From: Cystobasidiopsis lactophilus
Lineage: Eukaryota; Basidiomycota; Agaricostilbomycetes; Agaricostilbales; Chionosphaeraceae
Direction of reading: 5' to 3'
Assembly: GCA_001599975.1 (NCBI GenBank)
Contig: BCIO01000002.1
Location: 2,367,883 to 2,431,882 of the forward strand
DNA: 64,000 nucleotides
A program made the position numbers and the translations under genes. Of this stretch, positions 29,604-41,204 are shown piece by piece. The number at the start of each line of letters is the position of its first letter. Position 1 is the stretch's first letter. Under the pieces are notes generated by a model, which had not been told where the DNA came from, ran no database searches, and saw nothing but the letters and a program-made list of their open reading frames with translations.

Positions 29604-31301
29604 TTAAATCCAGTGAGTGCGAGGGGTCCTAAAGGAGAGAGCTTTGAGCAGCGCATCAAATCGAATCAAGGGCAGGACGCACTCTTCACGGATCTCATCG
29701 CAAGCTCCGAAGCCATCCCAGTCGTCAATGGCGACGGTGATGCGGCGAATCAGCTCGAGGCAGATGTGGGTGGGCTGCCAGTCCTCGCGGTCGGGCACTG
29801 CACCAACGCCTTCAAAGGATGCACTCAAAACAGCATGAAGAGGAAGGCATACTGGTGTGGTCGCTTCCGCCAGAGCCCAGGGTGAGGGTCCACGAAGCCA
29901 ACGAGGTCCAAAGCTGGAGGCGGTACTCCAAAATGAATTGCTTCAGGTCGAGCTTGGGCCCGCCGAACTTCTCCAGCTCCGCCAAGTAGAACTCAAAGAT
30001 CTCTTGCTCCCAGGCGCGGCGGTCCTCGGTGGTGCAGGAAGTGGACACGCAGTACGCTAGATCTCTTGAACAATGCCCGCGGGCCATGGCTAAGCAGCGT
30101 GCGTTAGAATGCCTCCGCACCTCAGAAAAGGTAAAATGTGCTCACTCTGGAAGTCGGTGAGGCCCATCTTGCCAGAAGCCTTGACCTGGGAGCGCAAGTT
30201 TTGCTCAGCTCGTCAGTCGTGCGACTCTGAGGCAAAACTCACTTGGTACCAATTGCCAACGTGGACATCATTGTGGGTTAGGGTGAAAGGAAGGACGGCG
30301 TTGCGGTCAGTGGCCAGGGTGATAGCTGACCAGCTGTCGAATTCGCCCTCTGCCTTCTTCAAGAGTCGCTCGGGGATGACAGACTTGGCCGCGTTCCAGC
30401 CGTCATCACTTGCTTGGTGGACGTGGTTCTGCTCGGCGTAGCCCTGGAAGCCGGCGGCGTAGGTCACGAGCTTCTCGACGGCCGGGTCCTTGGTTTCCCA
30501 GTACATGCCGTGGTACTTGGCCATCATTGATACCATGTCCTTGAGCATATCCTTAGTGATGTAGTTGCGGTAGTCGATGAAGGTCACGTCGCTCGACATG
30601 TCAGCGAGCAAGACGATCGAGTTGAAAGAGACGTCGTCCATGATGGCCCAGTACGAGACCGGAGTCTCAATTTGAACGACAGGGGAGAAGATGTTGAACC
30701 ACTGCTAGCAGGATTAGTCATGTCGCAATGAGATACAGAGGGCACACACGTCGATTTCTCTGCAAGTTAAAATTAGGGAATGTTCAGAAGTGGCGGTCCA
30801 ATAAAAAAAACGCTCACCCATGCAGACCGCCCCAAGCCAAGTTCAAACGGTCTACAAAGCAAGTTTATTAGACGAAGTACAGCCAGCACGACGAGGGGGA
30901 TGCGACCTACTGACGAGCTTGTAGGTCGCCTTGCAGAAGACGGCAGCAGGCAAGCCGGCCTTCTTGCCCTCTTCGTTCCACTCGATGCCGATTTGCTGTC
31001 TGTTGGCAGTGCCATCCTGATTCCGAGTGCAGTTAGTTTAGAGCGGACTTCCAGAGGAATGAAGCCCACGCACCCCGGTGTAGCCAAACTTGAGTGCTGT
31101 TGCTTTGGCACCTGGCGCTTTGTCGGCCAAAACGGCGGTGATCCACTCTGGTGTGATGTCTGCAAAGGTCTGCGGGATGTCTTCACGCTTGTAGGCCTTC
31201 TTGGGGTTCTCGACTTCCTTGTTGTAGATGTCGGTGATTTGCTGCATCCGCGCCGCATCAACGCGAACCGGCTCGAAGGGGCGAGGGTTTGTGAGAACCA
31301 T
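29604..31301 (-). CDS. CHK/aminoglycoside-phosphotransferase-like kinase
   Basis: Small-molecule kinase fold (APH/EcKL 'CHK kinase-like' type). The N-terminal exon is MVLTNPRPFEPVRVDAARMQ, then ITPEWITAVLADKAPG. The likely ATP-binding Lys is in AVFCKATYKLV after splicing, and VSYWAIMDDVSFNSIVLL lies where these kinases carry the nucleotide-pocket acid. The catalytic loop is LTHNDVHVGNWY, matching HxDxHxxN, followed by GLTDFQ (metal-binding Asp) and ARGHCSRDLAYCVS. The C-terminal part is helical, as in this family, ending RTPRTHWI with stop at 29604-29606. Eight or so short introns. Fungal relatives are common but mostly uncharacterised; substrates of EcKL proteins in animals include ecdysteroids, which says nothing firm here. 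Confidence 0.8.
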
Positions 31302-31623
31302 GATAGTTTCCTTGGGTTTATAAGGACGAGGTAGGGCTTTTGGGAAGAAGCAAAACCTTGAGGGCCAAGCGCTCGAATTTGGTCAGCCGCGCAGGGAGAG
31401 CGGGGGCCCCACTTGAGCGATTCTCACCAGTCACACTGGGCCGTGGCACAAGGGCTGGAGGGAAGGGCGACAGCAGTAGTGTGATTCCAGGAGCCACAGT
31501 CCAAAATGCAAATCAGGTGCATAAATTATTCTATTCGGGCAAGAGCAGGGGCGATGGCTCGCGGTGGCAAATGTCGCCCGCTCAACGCTTGTGGGCCCCT
31601 TGCACGCCACAGACACAAGCCGT
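31302..31623. other. Intergenic, upstream of the CHK-like kinase
   Basis: About 320 bp between permease stop and kinase start, both minus strand. No gene recognised. Confidence 0.4.
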
Positions 31624-34600
31624 CTATCCGCTCTTGGTGTAGCCTTCATTCTCGCTGATCTTGCGAATCTGGCGCTTGCTGAGCCAGTTCTCTTCGGGCG
31701 TCACCCAGTAAGCGACAAAGGCCATGATTGTGACGCCGCCCAAGATGACTCTGCGCATGGTCCTTCAGGCGTTTGGTCCAGGGTATTAATTGTGGAAACG
31801 ACTCACGGAGCGTAATTGAAATCCTGAGCAGACACCGTGCCGTCCGGCTCAAAGTAGTAGGGCGAGATCAGCGTGGCCAGCAAGAACACTGCGACAGCTG
31901 GCTTCAGGTTCCAGTCCAGCCCAAGTCAAAGGAATGAACGCACAGTTCCAGACGATGGCGATGTAGCAAAAGGGCTTGCTGAAGCGACCGTTCGTCCACT
32001 TGGCAAGCTTGAGCTGGTCCGGCGTAAAGGTCAAGCGCAAGATGGGGATCAGCGCGTAGGCTGCGATGGTGGGGATGGCGCCGGCTGAGATGAGCGAGGT
32101 GAAGGCGACCGGGGAGGGCAGGATGGTGCAGAGGAGGAAGCTGGCGACGAAGCCGATGAACAGGACGGCGTTGCGCGGTTGCCCATCGGCGCCGACTTTG
32201 CCGATCCACTTGGAGCCCGGCAGCACGCCGTCGCGGGCAATGGCGAATACCAAGCGGGAGCAGGCGACAATGCAGACGACGACGTTGAGCCAAAGGCCGA
32301 GGACAGCGACAATGGTCATGAAGACTTGGCCGCCTTTGCCGAGCGCGTCGGCGTAAAGCTGAACAAACGGCTGAGGCGCAGTGTACGAGTAGAGCGTATC
32401 GACAGAGGGCTGCGTAACAGGAATGAGGTCTAAACCTTGAGACGACCTTGAGCACTCCAACACACCGAGCAGACCAAGAAGAGGAAGATAACGGGCGTGC
32501 CCAGGATGCCAGAGGCGGCACACGACCAAAAGATGCCGCGAGCGGCGGTCAAGCTGGCGTTCTTCGTCTCCTCGGCGACATGGCCACTGGCATCGAAGCC
32601 GGTCAAAACACCCGAGGTGAACAGGAAGGACAGCAGCCAGTTCCACCCTGTGGGCGCGTTGGTGCCGTTGACATATGTGGTGAAGAAGGCCGAATCCTGG
32701 AAGCCGTAAGTCTGGGAGACGCCAATGGGCAGCCAGACCAAGGTCAAGATGTAGTCCAGCATGATGACGGCGGTTGTGACGTAAAAGACCCAGCGGAAGG
32801 CGCGGGCTGTCGGGAACCAGATTGAGCTTGCGAATGGCTCTAATGAAGTGGCAAGACTCACGACCGAGCAAATTGACGGCGATGGCGAGCCAAAGGACGA
32901 TGAGCGAGCAGATCCAAACCACAGCACGGAACTTGACGTTGTAGCTGTCGATGCCACCGGGGAAGCTGGTGTTGAAAACGACAAGCTCCGAGAGGTAGTA
33001 GTTGGTGATGCCCTGGCAACTGCCGGCGACGAAGGAAGTCCAAGCAGTGGTCGACTACGGCAAGCATCATGAGATTAGCAGATATAAGTGGGACCAAAGC
33101 ATGCGGACGCACCCAAAAAGCCACGACGAAACCAGCCAATCGACCCCAGCGAGGGCCGGCGCATTCAGCCGCCCAAATGTAGATCGAACCACTGCGGACA
33201 CCTGCTTCAACGACACTCCATTGGAAACGCGGAGCAAACGAACCTCAAAGGGATAGAGCTGCAGATTTCAGCCAACATGGCGGCGGTGATGCAAGTGAAG
33301 ATGACCGTGATGAACCAGGACGACCATCTGCAAGGAATTCGTCAGCACACTCGCGGTACCGCTGTCACGAGTGACTTACAATGCAGGCGGGCCACTTGAA
33401 GGTTGAGGTGTAAGGCAAGGGAACAAGTGAGACGAAGGTGGGCCGCTCACCCAGCCGAGATGCCAACCGAGTAGAGGTAGCGAATGCCTTGCAGCGTCAC
33501 TCCAGATGAGCACGAGTCAATGACAAAGAAGATGGCTAGACCTACCGCCAACGAAGTAGAGGGCGCAGAACGAGGCCGCAAAGTTTTCAAATTGGTGCCA
33601 TGACCGATGGAGAACCTTTTCGCGTGGTCAAACCAGATGCCGAGTGGACAGAGACAAGAGATAAACGCACTTGATCGTAGCCGAAAGCACGCTAATAGCA
33701 TTCAGTCAGCCAACCCGCGTCTACCTCGGAAAAAAGGGAAAGGCCAAAGGGGGATCAAAAAACAGCAAAATCTGGTGGTTTTCCGAATAAACCAAAGAAA
33801 CCAAAAGGTCTTTGTTTGAACAAAAGAGCTCTTGTTTTCGATAGCCATTGGGTCCGCCTCCAACAACCGTGGTGGATCCACAAACGTTTGGGAATGTAGC
33901 AAGGGCAGACGTTCGCAAAGAGGTTTGTGGAAGGAAGGGACTTGAGTATCGAAGACAAAAACACATTCCTACGCTGCTATGATGCAGTTCAGGTTCAAAC
34001 GGTATCATCTCAGCCGACCTCCACCCCAAGCGCCGGGTGTTTTGCCACCGAGGCAGCAAAGCGCGCCCTCTTGTCTCCTCCTCGCCACACCTGGGCAAGT
34101 GAGGAGGTAGCAACAAGAGGGCCCCGGCGCTGGGAAAAATGGAGGCGACACCCGTAGTGCATTTTCGGAAAGCTCCCAAGGGCGGCGAACAAGGCTCCGG
34201 CTGGAACCCTCTGCGCCGGCTCCATCACCGCCAAGGCAGCGAATCAAGCAAACAGCAAGCAGAATCAGCTCGTTAAAGACGCCAAAGGAGAGCCTTGTCG
34301 ATCTTGGCGCCGCCTTGCAAGAGGTCCCCAAGTTTTGGAAGCAATCTTTTTTCGCGCAGAAAGCCATTGTTTTCCAAATAGTGCAAATGATTTGACGCCC
34401 TTTTTCGAAAGGCCTGTACGCTGAGGGCGGGAGGTTGAAGCGTACATAATGTGGTTTTGAATTGATTTTCGTTCCGACCAGCAGCAACCCAAAAGGCGAG
34501 CGAGCCAAGCTTCCGAAAAGCGAGTGCGGGCGGCTTCGATTTGTGCTCTTCTTCAGCCCGCCGTGCCTCTGTGGAGACTAACGAGTTGCGATTCGTCTTC

Positions 34601-34627
34601 CGAGTTGATGGAGCTCTTGTCGCTCAT
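31624..34627 (-). CDS. Amino-acid/GABA-type permease (APC superfamily)
   Basis: Twelve-helix transporter of the fungal GABA/choline permease type. Spliced segments: AFGYDQ, SWHQFENFAASFCALYFVGG, GISAGGPPALWSSWFITVIF, TAAMLAEICSSIPLSGSIYI, WAAECAGPRWGRLAGFVVAF, STTAWTSFVAGSCQG, VWICSLIVLWLAIAVNLLG, FTSGVLTGFDASGHVAEETK (the conserved helix 6 motif), GILGTPVIFLFLVCS, VAVLGLWLNVVVCIVACSRL, VFAIARDGVLPGSKW, ALIPILRLTF and a C-terminal GYTKSG. A plausible first exon, 34583-34627, encodes MSDKSSINSEDESQL and joins in phase to a 21-nt exon (33671-33691). This implies an 891-nt first intron, while other introns here are about 50 nt. Several of its acceptors read AAG. Core call firm; 5' end tentative. 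Confidence 0.8.
33692..34582 (-). other. Probable long first intron of the permease gene
   Basis: Bounded on the minus strand by a gttagt donor after MSDKSSINSEDESQL and by gctattag before RAFGYDQ, both phase 0. I see no exon resembling a known protein inside. It may equally be intergenic if the true start lies elsewhere. Confidence 0.5.
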
Positions 34628-34987
34628 CGTTGCTGCAGATTTTTCGAAGTCTTGGCGGATGATGGTGGGATCGGGATAAGAGGTGACGGAAGAGTTTTTG
34701 GGCGACGAAATGGTCCGAATTACCCCGGCCAACGCGCTCCTGCTCTACACGACTCTTGAGGGTGTTGGGCGTGTAGCAGTGCGTGTCAGATGCGCTCGCA
34801 AAGCCAGGGGAGCTCAACAAGAGTCTTTGCGGATGAGCCGGGCGGGAAGTCGACATCCGCGGCCAATGTTTTCTTTTCTGGTGTGCATGTGCATGTGTGC
34901 CTTTGGCAGTAGCGGCCACAGCTGGTTGATTGATTGAAGCATGGGGTGAGGCCGAGTGTTAGACAACAGAGCGACAGCTCAAGGAGG

Positions 34988-36891
34988 ATGGCCAGGTCGC
35001 GCTCGCTGCCCGTCGTGCAGGGTTTCCGCGTCACGGACAGCATTGGCTCTGGCGCCTTCTCCAAGGTCTATCGAGCCCAGCACCCGACGTCCAACGAGCT
35101 GGTGGCCATCAAAGTCATCCCATACCCAGGTGGCGCGGTCGATGCCAAGCTGCTCAAGGAGGTCAAGATGCACAAGGTCCTCAAGAACCAAAACATCCTC
35201 GAGATCCTCGGCACCGACGTCGACGCTGACGGCAGCCGCAAGGAGTGGGGCGGCTTGGGCCCGGCGTTCTTCATTATCCTAGAGCTCGCAGCGGGCGGCG
35301 ACCTGTTTGACAAGATCGGTGCGTGTCGATTTGGGGTTCTTGACCATCAGATGAGGAGGGCTCACGCTCGAACAGCACCCGACTTTGGCGTCCCAGAAGA
35401 GTTGGCCCACTTCTTCTTCTACCAGCTCATGTCCGGCGTCGCCTACTGCCACTCGCAAGGCATCTGCCACCGCGACCTCAAGCCGGAGAACCTGCTCATC
35501 GACGGCCACGGCAACCTCAAGGTGTCCGACTTTGGCCTCTGCTCTCTGTTCAAGCATAAGGGCCAGAGGCGGAAACTAAACGATGCGTGCGGGAGTCCGC
35601 CGTATGCTGCTCCAGAGGTGCGTGAGAGCACCACCTCGACTTGAAGGCCTCTTTCTCAGTAGAACCTCCTTCTGCATAGTTGGCACTAAGACAACCTTAT
35701 GAAGCGGAGCCAATAGACATATGGAGCTCAGGGGTAGTGTTGTTCACACTGCTCGTTGGAAGTGAGAGCGCCCATCCCAATTCCTTGACCTTTGTGAGTC
35801 TGACAATGTGTCGGGTATGCTTCTCAGACACACCATGGGATCAACCAACGACCAACTCGCCCGAGTTTGAAGCGTTCTTAACTGGCGAGCTACTCCAACA
35901 TGACCCGTGGACCCGAATCCCTTCTTCCGCAATGTGTGAGTGTCCTACACATCGAGCAATTTTGACCTTGTTCAACAAAGGGTACTGCAGCCCTTCTCAA
36001 GAAAATGCTCATTGTCGACCCGGCGAAACGCATCGACATGCAGGGCTTAGTCAACCACCGCTGGTTCCAGCGCCACTCCTCCTTCCTCACCCGCCAAGGC
36101 CTCTGCAATGATCCACCCCGATTGGCGAAAGCACTAATGGACGGACTAAAAGAGCACGGCTTCATCGAGCAGGCTTCCTCCGCTGGCTTTTATGACGGGC
36201 CAATGTGCGTTGTTCTCTCCTCTCTCACAAGACGGTCAATTTATTGAAGTTGGCTTTCCGCACAGACCGATGTCCATGGAAGACCTGGAAATGCCACCGG
36301 CCATGCCCGCTTCCCAGCTACCGCGCAGTCAGCTAGCGGTCCCAACCACTCAAATAGAAGCCAACGCGCCGTTCAAGAGCACTATGACAGGCTACGTGAG
36401 TTGTCTCTTCTGGTGTTGCAGGTGCAATCTGGCCAAGCTAATGGACAAATGAACAGTCCCAAGCTGCCAAGCTGGCGCCATCCCAAGCGGCCAACACCGC
36501 GCACACCTTCTTCGTCTCCATCTTCCCCCTCGCCCAGATCGCCGAGCAGATCGGATTGGCTCTGACCAATGTGGTCGGCGCCAAAGTGACGTCGAAAGCC
36601 TTGGCGCCCACCGAGATCGATGCGCGCGACCCCAAGCCGGGCGGCGACGGCCATTGCTGGGCGTTTGCCGTCAACGACAACCGTGGCCAGGCTTTGTACG
36701 GCGAGTGCAAGATCTACCGCGACTTCGATTCGCCGCTGGTGCAAGAGCTGGCGCCCGTTTGGACGCGAAGCTCAGAGGTCGAGGTCTACGTTGTCAACTT
36801 TGTCAAAGGGACGGGCGACCCTTTGCAGTTCAAAAAGGCTTACCAAGCGGTCAGGACGGCCGTGCCAAAGGGGTTGGTCCGCGCCAGCTAG
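34988..36891 (+). CDS. CHK1: Checkpoint kinase Chk1
   Basis: DNA-damage checkpoint Ser/Thr kinase. From the ATG at 34988: VVQGFRVTDSIGSGAFSKVY (Gly loop), VAIKVIPYPGG (VAIK Lys), IILELAAGGDLFDKIAPDFG (the Chk1 hallmark ELAxGGDLFDKI), YQLMSGVAYCHSQGICHRDL then KPENLL (HRD loop), VSDFGLCSLF (DFG), DACGSPPYAAPE, EAEPIDIWSSGVVLFTLLVG and KMLIVDPAKRIDMQGLVNH. A linker with SQL/TQ sites (SQLPRSQLAVPTTQIEANAP) fits phosphorylation by Mec1/ATR-type kinases. The C-terminal domain, from HTFFVSIFPLAQIAEQIGLA to KKAYQAVRTAVPKGLVR, is the KA1-like regulatory domain. About nine introns. Convergent with Med21, with 53 bp between the stops. Confidence 0.93.
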
Positions 36892-36944
36892 ATGCTTTCA
36901 TTGTTTAACCCCCTTTCGTTCTTCGTCTTGCAACTGTACAATAT

Positions 36945-37539
36945 TTAGACGGCATCGCGCGCTGCCTTTTGGTCGATGAGCTCGTCCAGAGTCTTTGCCA
37001 ATTCGGTGTGCACTTCCTCTGCTCGGGAGATTTTTAAGCGCCCAATCGCTCCGAGGAGCAGTGCAATAAAGCGCATAGCTCACCGGCTGCTTTCAACGCC
37101 TCCAGATACTCCCTATCTACTTCCTCCTGCTCTTTTTGCACTTGGGCATACTCTTCGTCGAACCGAGCTGCGTCTGGTGGGTCCGGCAAGGACGAAATGA
37201 GGATTTCGAGCTGCTTCGCCTTGCCGACGAAATCTTGCACCAGCTCTTTCCGGTTGGCTGTGGGTGCGTCGACACTTAATATGTCATACTTTCAATGAGA
37301 CGAACTGGCTAGGGTGCTCACCTTGGAAAGCTTCGGGCTCCTCCGCGTCTGGGATGGACTGGGTGACGGGAATGGCTTCGTTCAGCTGCTTAAAGCCGGC
37401 TTTCCGCGAGAGGTACGAGATCGAGCTGAACATGATCGTAACCAGCTGGTTGATGCCATCCTTTGTTGCGGCGCTTTCAGCAGAAGCTTTTGGGCACAGC
37501 TCGGCTTTGGCTCACTTGTGTCTGAGTGATGCGATCCAT
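36945..37539 (-). CDS. MED21: Mediator complex subunit Med21/Srb7
   Basis: Small coiled-coil subunit of the Mediator middle module, linking activators to RNA polymerase II. Exon 1 reads MDRITQTQ, as in other fungal Med21. Later exons read DGINQLVTIMFSSISYLSRK, AIPVTQSIPDAEEPEAFQ, then ELVQDFVGKAKQLEILISSL and PDPPDAARFDEEYAQVQKE, with heptad-like helices. It ends EISRAEEVHTELAKTLDELI and DQKAARDAV with stop TAA at 36945-36947. About 150 aa, normal size. An in-frame upstream exon from an ATG near 37630 (MNDDELKKELG) could extend the N-terminus through an AAG acceptor; I prefer the MDRITQ start because the family begins there. Confidence 0.88.
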
Positions 37540-38034
37540 GGCTGCCCCTTCCGCTTTTGAATGCATGCTTTGCGACACAGTCGACTAAACACTTACGTCC
37601 AAGCTCTTTCTTCAGCTCGTCATCATTCATGGACACATTCGTTGCCTCTTTCCAACCCTTCGATTCGCCCTGCTGGTGGCAAAATTGGGCGACAATTAGC
37701 CGCAACACCTGACCTTGATTGCTTTTTCTTTTTCGCGATTTCACGCGCTCGCTGGCGCCCTCCCGTCTTTTCCCATTTAAGCTTCGTCAACGGCGGCCAG
37801 TCGCTGACGCTCACTTCTCTTTCCTCCGACCCACGAAATACCGCAGCTGGTCGGAGCCCTAAAAAAGGCTGTACGCAACAACCCTCGCCGCCTGCGCATT
37901 TGGGCACGTTGCGATTGCTGTTCAAGTCAATCTCGTTATCTGCCCCGTTGGGGCACATCCTCCGCTTGGCCTCCGACTCTTCCCTGAGCGAACGACGACC
38001 ACTCTGGTCTTTCGCAAAGCATACCCTCATCATT

Positions 38035-38835
38035 ATGGTGAGTTGGACGCTCGCAGAAGTCGGCATTCCTTCGTCTCAGGTTCAAACATTCCCCAACCAG
38101 ACCCTGACGCTGTCCGCACGACCTTCCCAAGACTTGGCCGACTGGGACGCACCCTCGGCCTTCTCTTCCACCTGTGTATTCCCTCGATACCATTCGGCCT
38201 CGCTCGAGAATGTCAAGGACGCTTTCGATTTCAACGACGATTGGGACATCCCGCTCGCCCCTCGAAAGCCCACATTCTTCACCGACGTCAACACTGCCAA
38301 GCGGAGGAGCAGTCACAAACGAGCGTCGTCGACCCCCGAGGTGACAATCTTGCGGCACAACCGTTGGGAGCCGCTGCCCACCAGAACCCTTAAAGCTTCA
38401 CCGCCGATGGCATCCCGTCCGACCGTTGGCTTCCGGCTGCCGGATGCGAAGGTCGTCGAAGAGCGGCCCTCCAAGGCGCAGGTCTTCGTCGCAAAGCTGA
38501 CTGGTGTCGCCTGCTTCTTGTCGGTCGCCATCTCCATCGTCACCTTGAGCAGCTTGCTTTACGTCCTCTTCCTGTTCCAACCCGTCCTGCCCCGCTCCGT
38601 TGCCGGCACGCTTAACAACGCACAAGCGCTCACCCTTGAGGTGCCCCTGCTGTCGCAAAAGCTGAACACGGTCGGAGGGCGGGCGACTAGTGGCGGAGGA
38701 AGGAAGGCGCAAAAGAGGCTCAGCGTCAAAGACATGCTGTCCACCTCGGTGCTGGTCGTCCTTTTTGGCTGGGTGGCCCTTGCATCGGGCGTGGTGCGAT
38801 ACTTTATGACGCGGTCGAGCAACAGGCGGTTTTGA
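38035..38835 (+). CDS. Unknown two-TM membrane protein
   Basis: A single exon of 266 codons from the ATG at 38035. The N-terminal ~140 residues are soluble with WTLAEVGIPSSQVQTFPNQ, FDFNDDWDIPLAPRK and a Ser/Arg-rich basic patch (KRRSSHKRASSTPEV). Two hydrophobic segments follow: LTGVACFLSVAISIVTLSSL running into LYVLFLFQPVL, and STSVLVVLFGWVALASGVV, separated by a ~70-residue loop. The tail is basic (MTRSSNRRF). I do not recognise the family. The frame stays open 158 codons further upstream but without protein-like composition, so I take the MVSWTLAEV start. Head-to-head with Med21. Confidence 0.65.
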   Translation: MVSWTLAEVGIPSSQVQTFPNQTLTLSARPSQDLADWDAPSAFSSTCVFPRYHSASLENVKDAFDFNDDWDIPLAPRKPTFFTDVNTAKRRSSHKRASSTPEVTILRHNRWEPLPTRTLKASPPMASRPTVGFRLPDAKVVEERPSKAQVFVAKLTGVACFLSVAISIVTLSSLLYVLFLFQPVLPRSVAGTLNNAQALTLEVPLLSQKLNTVGGRATSGGGRKAQKRLSVKDMLSTSVLVVLFGWVALASGVVRYFMTRSSNRRF

Positions 38836-38950
38836 CTGAGCTGACGAAATTTTATGAGAAATGTATTTTAGTTAACGACGCTTCATCACTCACGAAAGTA
38901 TCATTGTAAGAATCGATGTCGTACATGCAACAAATCTGAAGGTTACTTGG

Positions 38951-40820
38951 TCACGACGATGCTTCGGGCGGTTTAGTCTCGGCTTCTGGAACGGCAGTCA
39001 TTACTTCCAACAACTCTGTCAGCAACACTGGATTGGCATCGAGGAGTGATTGCCTGTGGTGCGGCAGCTTGATCAAGTCCCTCCAGTGGTCTTTGATCCA
39101 GGCCACCTGTTTGGCGCGGATCTTGGCGGACAGGTCAGCCTGAGTTCGTCATCACAGGGCGCAGCCACCCACCTCCGAAAAGGTCATCGAAAATGGGCTT
39201 GAAGCTTCACTCATGGCATTTTCGAGGTGCATTGAGTGCAGGATCTGCCACTCGGCGAGAGCTTTCAAGCTATCCAGGCCCAGCTTGTCGGCGAGGCGAA
39301 ACACGCTTTTGGGGCTGACGGCATGCTCTTTGGCGTCTTCGACAATCGTGAAGTGTGATACTTTACGTGCATCGGTGGCGCTTTCGGGTATTGAAGAGAT
39401 GGGAGCAAAACTGATGGTCGAGCAGTAGATCCAACGCAAAACGGCGTAGAATGTAGCCCAGCTACAGGAGCTTTAGAATGAGTCTTCGACCGTGAATTCT
39501 TAAGTTCAACGCACTGGAAGTCAGGGATCGAGATGGTCATCGTGCCAGGAGGTAAGCCCAAAGTTTGCGGAGTCTAAGCGAGAGACTTGATCAGGCGCAA
39601 GGCAGAAGGCTGTGGCAGAGAGCTGCACCGACCTCTCTGGCCGGCATGTCCCCACCGGCTTGAAGAGCTGTATCAGATTCGGTCGTTTTGGTCACACAGG
39701 CAGAGAAAATCGTGCAACGCTCACCAGGCTTCGGACCTTCGGGATCTGGTCCTGCGTCTGATTCCGCATCTGAGTCGTCTTCCAAGACATCTGAGAAAGA
39801 TGTTAGCATCCTAGAGTTGATAAGAGTGAGGGGACGCCGCGTACCTGCTTTCATCATAGACACGTCGTCGCCGGCCCCAGAAGAGCTTTCCGCGAACCCA
39901 GCGCCAAACACTGCCCAGATGTCAAATGCGATCAGCGAGCTGACTTGATGACTCACTGGTTTTATAGTACGATGAAGTACTCAGAATGCTCTTCAAGGCG
40001 AAAATGCGTCTGGACGGTTGATGTGGGAATGTGAAGCAAACGTCGCTGATTGCGGGATCGTCAAAAAGAGAGTACAGGCTAGCTGCCAATTGAGAAGGTG
40101 CTGCTGGAGTGTATGGCGGAAAGTTGGCTCTGGTAACCGCGATTGGTAATTCTTCCAATTCCACAATCAACAGGAGAGAATTCTGTGCACGCGGTTGGTA
40201 TAGCATCTCTGTACGACAGAGAAACTCACGGTGCTATCTTCCGACATATTGTTCAATAAAGCCTCTTTTGAAGCGAGGTCTTTCGTCCCCCAGCCTGGCG
40301 TACCAACAGCAAACACAGTATTGTTTTCGTAGAAAGCCGTGAGCGTAGCTTTGCCCTTCATCTCAAGCTATCCTTCGATGCTGAGTGGCGCAACGTCCAT
40401 TCTGAATGGCAAAGACTGACCTCGACGCTCCATTTCACTCTGGCAACTCGGTGCAACTTCTGTGGTATAAGATATACGCCGACATTGAGGGGGTCCCGCG
40501 TGTCGTTGGTATCCAGTAATATCTAGGTCTATTCAATCAATCAAGTAAGCGCCAACATCCCATTCGAGCTCACCTGGAAGGAATCTCCCTCGAGTGCAAA
40601 AGTGGGCGAGTAGAACGCCCCCTCTTGAACGGTGCGGGCTGCCAATAAGGCAGAAACGTCCCAGTGCTTCACATACTAGCAGCGCCAGCGTTTGAGTACG
40701 ATGCGTAGCGCACGACAGCAGCACTGTACTCACACGCTGACCGACATGAAATTGGTGTGAATAGTCGGACCTCTCTTCAAAAGATACGACAAAGGATCCC
40801 GTATCAGGTTTGGTCGTCAT
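38951..40820 (-). CDS. MATH-BTB-like protein, copy 1
   Basis: Multi-exon gene starting MTTKPDTGSFVVSFEERSDY. The N-terminal ~180 residues look like a diverged MATH/TRAF domain: VKHWDVSALLAARTVQEGAF, YSPTFALEGDSFQILLDTND, ARVKWSVELEMKG and TPGWGTKDLASK, typical of MATH (surface of the substrate pocket near GWG). A BTB/POZ domain follows: LYSLFDDPAISDVCFTFP, FALKSILSTSSYYKTMF. It is interrupted by an acidic insertion (DVLEDDSDAESDAGPDPEG). The C-terminal part, VFRLADKLGLDSLKALAEWQ and a final helix, is the BTB tail/BACK-like region. It ends TAVPEAETKPPEASS, stop at 38951-38953. Such proteins usually act as Cul3 adaptors or transcription cofactors; here the role is inferred. A paralogue lies at 46698-48553. 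Confidence 0.78.
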
Positions 40821-41204
40821 ATTGAAGGCAAGCCAGCAGAAAGTGAAGATGACAGGGGGATCACACAGACTGCCCAAAGCCAGAGAACAAGCAGTTGGCA
40901 AGTGGTGCGAGCTGAGGACAGAAAAGCACGCTGGGGGGCACCGGAGACGGCAGTGGCTCAATCTGAAGACCAAGCCTGACTCCTGGACAGTAAAGGCACC
41001 AGTCAAGCCGCGGGCAAGGTCGCGGTCCCGGGTCAAAGCGAGTGAAGCTGTTGTCGATCCACATCAGCGACTCGAGCGCCGACCCCTGTGCAAATCTAAT
41101 GCGGCTGTTGGCCTGCGGCTGGCTGAGCAGCACGCTAGACGCCTAGTAGTCGTGGGACGCCCTTAAGAGCGGCCACCGAGCGTGGACGAGCCAGCACACC
41201 CACT
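40821..41204. other. Divergent promoter region, MATH-BTB 1 / sterol glucosyltransferase
   Basis: About 380 bp. No gene recognised. Confidence 0.35.

Noticed and set aside
29577-29615. Plus-strand ATG exon MSKEINKGHFKS followed by a gtgagt donor
   Set aside because: It overlaps the last exon of the minus-strand CHK-like kinase, and no downstream plus-strand exon continues it convincingly.
33721-34179. 152-codon minus-strand open frame upstream of the permease
   Set aside because: Sequence is unlike a protein family, has an odd composition and cannot be spliced in phase to the permease.
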